The translations under genes and the position numbers were made by a program. Under the pieces are notes generated by a model. It made no database searches, was not told where the DNA came from, and saw only the letters and a list, made by a program, of their open reading frames with translations. Source: an uncultured Chthoniobacterales bacterium (GTDB taxonomy: Bacteria > Verrucomicrobiota > Verrucomicrobiia > Chthoniobacterales > CALDSX01). From it: a DNA stretch of 38,793 nucleotides. Below are positions 35,119 to 38,793 of the stretch, piece after piece. The stretch covers positions 1 through 38,793 of the forward strand of contig CALDSX010000064.1 in assembly GCA_937924445.1 (NCBI GenBank), given 5' to 3'. Position 1 is the stretch's first letter. Every line of letters begins with the position of its first letter.

Positions 35119-36807
35119 TTGCGCCTCACAAGTGCACAATCAGCAGTAGGAGCTTTCATCAGCCACCCCCTCTTTTGGTGTGGTGTGGCAGCGCTGCTGT
35201 TTGCCGGTTTTGGAGAAGTCCCCAGGCCCCTGCGCTGGCCAGTGCGCATAGTGATTTTTGCAATTGGCACTTGGGGCCTCGGGTGTTTCATCTTCACTTA
35301 TCGCCATACTTTCGGCAGGATGCTTGCTCCTTTCCGAAATGGTGTTCGGCTGGATCCGGTTCTTCTAGCACTGTTTGTCGTGATGCATGCCATTCTTCTC
35401 GCAAACGCCATTTTGCACTATTCCCTGGAGAATTATGACCAGGAACCGCACAGACAAAATGCAAGAATCTGGGCGGAGTTGCGAATGCCGTTAATGCACG
35501 AAACGCGGGGAATTCATTATGCGCCACTCGCTTACTGGCCAACCTCATTAGCCTTAAGACTGGGGTATGATGAAAAAGTCGGACTGAAAGCAGCGCAGAT
35601 ATCCAATGTTTTTTATTCGTCCATCCTGGTTTTTTTTCTGCTGAAACTCGGTGATTTATGCCATCCGCATGGAATCTGGTTCAAGAGAGCCATGCTGTTG
35701 GTATTGGCAACCCTCCCGGTCTATTACAAAACGTTTGCCATGCCTCGTCCAGAGCCCATGCTTGCGATGTGGGCCGTGGTAGCGATGTATCTGGCGGTTC
35801 GAATCTTCTGCTTTGGATATTACACCCGGCCCGTATTTCTCGCGTTTGGACTGACAGTAGGTTTGATGTTACTGACACGCCAGTGGGGCGCATTTCTCTT
35901 TCCCGCATTCGGAGTTTTATTTCTTTTCGGATTGGGAAGTCGAACTTCAGATGCGAGACGGCTTTTGTTCGGTTTGATCATGGCCTCTGCGATTACCATT
36001 TTGGTCGGCGGGTGGTATTACGCATTGCTAACGGCGAAGTATGGAAGCCCAACGGCATTTAATTCTGAATTAATGCCGTTTTCGCTCTCCAACAAGCCGC
36101 TCGGTTTCTACTTTAATTGGTTTCCCAAGGCATACTTTGACCATCCCGTAATTTACACGATGGGAGACCGAATGATTCCCATTTTACTCGCCGATACATG
36201 GGGCGATTATTGGGGGTATTGGCATGTCGCACGCCCTCCATTTCGCACACAAGAATCTGAGGTTCATGATGTTGTCAAAGTTGCCGTGCCATTTCTCTCA
36301 CGTGTTAGCAAGGTTTCGCTTGTTTGTACTGCATCTCTTGCAGTTGGATGGGTGACGGCTCTTGGGGCAGGTCTACGAAATTTTCAAAAGAACGGAGTGA
36401 GCCTCGCTTTGGCAATCGGAATTCTCTCCACCTGTGCGTGCTATTTCGTCTTTGTGGTATGTTACAAAAACTCGTCGGCGATCAAATCGTCCTACATTTT
36501 GCAGGTCTTTCCGTTTTTGGCATTCACCTATGGTTTTATGATAGACCAAATGGCTTTGCGTAAGCCACGAGTTAGTTTGGCTTTACTGACATTGTATTTT
36601 GCGGCTGCGCTGCACCAAGCTCCACTGTTTTTTACCGGAAAAATCAAGTTCTCAGAAGTGGAACTTTTGGAGCCATTAGCAAACCCCTTGCTGCTTGCGA
36701 CGCTTGCTTCTGGGGCGCTTTATGCGGCATGGCTGTTTTGTAAAAGAAAAGAAAAAGGTTGTTCCCCCGCGCAAGCCGTGCGATCAAGTTCTAGCCGTTG
36801 GTTTTAA
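35119..36807 (+). CDS. Polytopic membrane protein, possible GT-C glycosyltransferase
   Basis: This integral membrane protein has about eleven or twelve predicted helices. The first large hydrophilic loop holds NYDQEPHRQNARIW and a short RGIHYAPLAYWP. An acidic pair after the first helices, followed by many membrane spans, is the plan of GT-C enzymes that use polyprenyl-phosphate sugars (PMT/ArnT type). This is only a structural resemblance; I recognise no family. The frame opens at GTG 35062, inside the mdh terminator, so a later start such as TTG 35119 (about 562 residues) is more likely. The 3' end runs into a tandem repeat that includes the TAA. Confidence 0.6.
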   Translation: MRLTSAQSAVGAFISHPLFWCGVAALLFAGFGEVPRPLRWPVRIVIFAIGTWGLGCFIFTYRHTFGRMLAPFRNGVRLDPVLLALFVVMHAILLANAILHYSLENYDQEPHRQNARIWAELRMPLMHETRGIHYAPLAYWPTSLALRLGYDEKVGLKAAQISNVFYSSILVFFLLKLGDLCHPHGIWFKRAMLLVLATLPVYYKTFAMPRPEPMLAMWAVVAMYLAVRIFCFGYYTRPVFLAFGLTVGLMLLTRQWGAFLFPAFGVLFLFGLGSRTSDARRLLFGLIMASAITILVGGWYYALLTAKYGSPTAFNSELMPFSLSNKPLGFYFNWFPKAYFDHPVIYTMGDRMIPILLADTWGDYWGYWHVARPPFRTQESEVHDVVKVAVPFLSRVSKVSLVCTASLAVGWVTALGAGLRNFQKNGVSLALAIGILSTCACYFVFVVCYKNSSAIKSSYILQVFPFLAFTYGFMIDQMALRKPRVSLALLTLYFAAALHQAPLFFTGKIKFSEVELLEPLANPLLLATLASGALYAAWLFCKRKEKGCSPAQAVRSSSSRWF

Positions 36808-36829
36808 TAAGGTAATTTTAATAAGGTAA
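36802..36829 (+). repeat. 14-bp tandem repeat, two copies plus a remnant
   Basis: TTTTAATAAGGTAA occurs at 36802-36815 and again at 36816-36829, followed by a degenerate TCTTAGGTAA. The first copy contains the TAA stop of the membrane-protein gene (36805-36807). The GGTAAT blocks lie 30-65 nt before the helicase ATG. It is probably a small slippage duplication. Confidence 0.85.
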
Positions 36830-36869
36830 TCTTAGGTAATATTGCGGGCGAACTAAACATTCAAAAATT

Positions 36870-38108
36870 ATGGGATTTAAAGCATTGGGACTTCACCCCG
36901 CCGTTCTCAAAGGGGTTGAAGCGATGGGATTCACCGATCCAAGCCCTATTCAGCTCCGGGCAATACCTGAAGTGTTGGCTGGCAAGGATTTTATTGGGTC
37001 GGCCCAGACGGGTACTGGTAAAACAGCGGCTTTCGGGCTGCCAATTCTCTCGAAATTAGAAGAGGGCAAAAGCCAACCTGGCCAGCCACGATGCCTCGTG
37101 CTGGAGCCGACACGGGAACTGGCCGCACAGGTGGAAACGGCCTTCCGCGATTACGGACGGTTTTGCAACTTGAAAACCCTGGTGATTTACGGCGGGGTTG
37201 GATTCGACAAACAGAAACGGGGACTAAAGGGTGTAACCGACACGGTCATCGCCACGCCAGGGCGTCTGCTTGATCACCTACAGGATGGAGCGGTGGATTT
37301 TTCGGGGCTGGAGTTTCTGGTGCTTGATGAGGTGGACCGAATGCTTGACATGGGTTTTTTACCCGATGTACGGCGGATTGTTGAGAAGACGCGTAAAGAG
37401 CGGCAAACACTGCTTTTGACGGCCACTTTACCGCCAGAGATCGAGCGCCTCGCCTCTTGGGTATTACACAACCCGGTTATCGTTGAGATTGGCGCCAGGC
37501 GATGCCCGGCAGACTCTGTCGATCACGCTTTTTACCCCGTTGCTGCAGATCAGAAATTTGACCTTTTGCTCGCACTGCTTGACCGCACAAATTATGATAG
37601 TGTATTAATTTTTGTACGAACAAAAGAGAGTGCTGACCGCATCGCCAGTCGACTCCGTCATGCGAATCATTCCGTTGCAGTGCTGCATTCCAACCGCACC
37701 CAGCGGGAAAGAGAAGAAGCACTCAATGGGTTTAAGTCGGGGAGATACGAGGTAATGGTTGCAACCGATATTGCCTCGCGTGGGCTTGATATTTCTGGAG
37801 TAAGCCACGTTATTAACTTCGACATTCCGCAGCATCCGGAGGATTACGTCCACCGGATTGGTCGCACCGGGCGAGCGAGTGCGACGGGAACCGCTTTTAC
37901 ACTCGTTGTTGCAGAAGAAGCAGGAAACATGCAAGCGATCGAGCGGTTTATCGGTCGTTCTATCGAGCGCAAGAAATTAGACGGCTTCAACTACTTTTAC
38001 ACGGCGCTTTTCGATGAGCACACCACCAAGGCTCTCGGAGGTGGTGGCGTGCGAGGCGGCCGTCATATGAGTGGCTATTCTTTTGGAACTCGCCGCAACC
38101 GACGGTAA
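36870..38108 (+). CDS. DEAD-box ATP-dependent RNA helicase (RhlE-like)
   Basis: The protein unwinds RNA duplexes with ATP and probably acts in ribosome assembly or RNA decay. Motifs in order: Q motif GFTDPSPIQ (20-28), I AQTGTGKT (45-52), Ia PTRELA (80-85), Ib TPGRLLD (129-135), II DEVD (153-156), III TAT (184-186), IV LIFVRT, V ATDIASRGLDI (298-308), VI HRIGRTGR (328-335). The 412 residues end with a short Gly/Arg tail. Motif II is DEVD instead of DEAD and motif III is TAT instead of SAT, both tolerated in some family members. Start ATG 36870. Subfamily is judged only by the compact layout. Confidence 0.93.
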   Translation: MGFKALGLHPAVLKGVEAMGFTDPSPIQLRAIPEVLAGKDFIGSAQTGTGKTAAFGLPILSKLEEGKSQPGQPRCLVLEPTRELAAQVETAFRDYGRFCNLKTLVIYGGVGFDKQKRGLKGVTDTVIATPGRLLDHLQDGAVDFSGLEFLVLDEVDRMLDMGFLPDVRRIVEKTRKERQTLLLTATLPPEIERLASWVLHNPVIVEIGARRCPADSVDHAFYPVAADQKFDLLLALLDRTNYDSVLIFVRTKESADRIASRLRHANHSVAVLHSNRTQREREEALNGFKSGRYEVMVATDIASRGLDISGVSHVINFDIPQHPEDYVHRIGRTGRASATGTAFTLVVAEEAGNMQAIERFIGRSIERKKLDGFNYFYTALFDEHTTKALGGGGVRGGRHMSGYSFGTRRNRR

Positions 38109-38250
38109 GAAACTTTCCACCTGCACAATCTCCAGGGAACTACACTTCGAGTAAAAGAAGCTGCGGCCCGGGCAACGAAGAGATGATCAAACTGTCCTCT
38201 GTCGAATAAGTCAACGAGCTTGCTAAAAAATAAAAGGCGTGAGTAACTGC

Positions 38251-38793
38251 TCAGGTAGCCGCCCGCCTTGGGGCGGCCACCTGTGAGTGAATGGCGGGGC
38301 GCACGCACCCGACACGTGGGCGAGACTCACGAGGTGTTGACCGCTGGCACGAAGGGGTGCCGAGGAACACGCGCTGCAACGCCTCCAAGGCGTTGAGGCC
38401 GTTCTTGCGTGCCGTGGAGACGTAGCCGCGGATGCGGCAGAAGTTCACAAGAGCCTGGATGCTGCGAAAGGTGCCGGAGATTTTCTGGCGCAGCTTCATC
38501 ATCCGCAGATCTCTTTCCGACTGGTTGTTGTCGAATGGAACCTCGAAGTCGCGCATGAAGGCGAGGATTTCATTGGGGTGGTCGCGGAAGCGGTCGAGCA
38601 GATTGCGGGCTTTACTCTGCTTGCGACGACCGCGCCGTTTCGGGCCGTGCGCCGCAGCGGCCGGATTCTGCGCGTAGCCGGCCCGGACGATCCGCTCGTA
38701 GCCCTTGAGAAACCGCTCTTGGTCGGCGGGCGGCAGGGCGAGCAGGCCGGCCGCGCTGGCCGTGGCGACCGCCCCCTTGATGGCCAGCAGGTG
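38251..38793 (-). CDS. IS66 transposase (TnpC), C-terminal 180 residues, partial
   Basis: One open frame runs from the window edge to TGA at 38251, coding on the minus strand. It contains VPFDNNQSERDLRMMKLRQK, with the acidic Glu of the DDE site, then KISGTFRS, FCRIRGYVSTARKNGLNALEAL and LQRVFLGTP. These are the hallmark of the IS66 catalytic core and C-terminal element. Upstream, GPKRRGRRKQSKARNLLDRF is also typical. No stop or frameshift is seen in the 180 residues present, so the gene may be intact. The start lies outside the window. The stop falls within the terminal-repeat region. Confidence 0.92.
   Translation of the reverse strand, partial: HLLAIKGAVATASAAGLLALPPADQERFLKGYERIVRAGYAQNPAAAAHGPKRRGRRKQSKARNLLDRFRDHPNEILAFMRDFEVPFDNNQSERDLRMMKLRQKISGTFRSIQALVNFCRIRGYVSTARKNGLNALEALQRVFLGTPSCQRSTPRESRPRVGCVRPAIHSQVAAPRRAAT
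38258..38277. repeat. GC-rich hairpin at the inner edge of the IS66 end
   Basis: GCCGCCC (38258-38264) and GGGCGGC (38271-38277) form a perfect 7-bp stem with a 6-base loop. It overlaps the last codons of the transposase. It could be a subterminal transposase site or a block to readthrough. Confidence 0.5.

Larger units (their letters stand above)
38243..38793 (-). mobile_element. IS66-family element, left end (cut by window edge)
   Basis: The element begins at about 38243 with GTAACTGCTCAGG; IS66-type elements start with GTAA. It continues past the right edge. The visible part is markedly richer in G and C than the housekeeping genes beside it, suggesting recent or foreign origin. A 7-bp hairpin (38258-38264 with 38271-38277) lies just inside the end. 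The other terminal repeat and target duplication are not visible. Confidence 0.75.

Overview
The window reads as ordinary bacterial chromosome with decayed insertion sequences. The best guess is a Gram-negative member of the Verrucomicrobiota or a related PVC-type lineage. Three things point there: an LpxC-FabZ fusion followed by lpxA (lipid A synthesis, a fusion found in PVC and Bacteroidetes-type bacteria), a cytosolic-type malate dehydrogenase with a citrate synthase and a lone sucD, and several exported proteins that match no common proteobacterial family. The taxon is inferred from gene content, not from a marker-gene tree. Base composition is middling, apart from a GC-rich IS66 end at the right edge.

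Layout, left to right. 1-0.6 kb: the 3' end of an IS1380-type element. 0.6-3.9 kb (minus): lysA, an exported protein with a His/Cys pair, and a family 4 glycosyltransferase, in one tight transcription unit. 4.2-5.3 kb (plus): an exported DUF4893-like gene cut by an in-frame TAG. 5.4-9.6 kb (minus): rpmI-rplT-pheS-pheT, without infC in its usual place, with tRNA-Phe(GAA) divergent beside it. 9.9-11.6 kb: a nearly full-length but frameshifted IS1380 element. 11.6-15 kb: a D-2-hydroxyacid dehydrogenase, an alkaline-phosphatase-fold protein with altered metal ligands, and an L,D-transpeptidase. 15-19.8 kb: asd, lspA, dus and an RRM protein, a 0.67 kb noncoding gap, then rplU-rpmA-trmL. 19.9-22.9 kb (minus): a DUF2071 protein, gltA and sucD. 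23.1-25.5 kb: a CDP-paratose-epimerase-like SDR, a ComB-type phosphatase and thioredoxin. 25.7-27.8 kb (minus): lpxC/fabZ-lpxA. 28-32.4 kb (plus): a MeaB GTPase, then an envelope cluster of HtrA protease, PagL-like deacylase and exported isoaspartyl methyltransferase, then a 56-residue membrane protein. 32.5-38.1 kb (plus): a TPR protein, mdh, a polytopic membrane protein and a DEAD-box helicase. 38.24 kb to the edge: the C-terminal end of an IS66 transposase.

How the genes work together. Most of the window is housekeeping: translation (pheST, L20, L35, L21, L27, tRNA-Phe, TrmL, Dus), the TCA cycle (gltA, sucD, mdh), aspartate-family and peptidoglycan precursors (asd, lysA), and the cell envelope (lpxC/fabZ, lpxA, lspA, L,D-transpeptidase, HtrA, PagL-like). 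I see no CRISPR array, prophage, toxin-antitoxin module or defence island. The least familiar items are the exported His/Cys protein, the ligand-substituted alkaline phosphatase homologue, the Tyr-to-Phe epimerase, the amber-interrupted DUF4893 gene and the htrA-pagL-pcm cluster.
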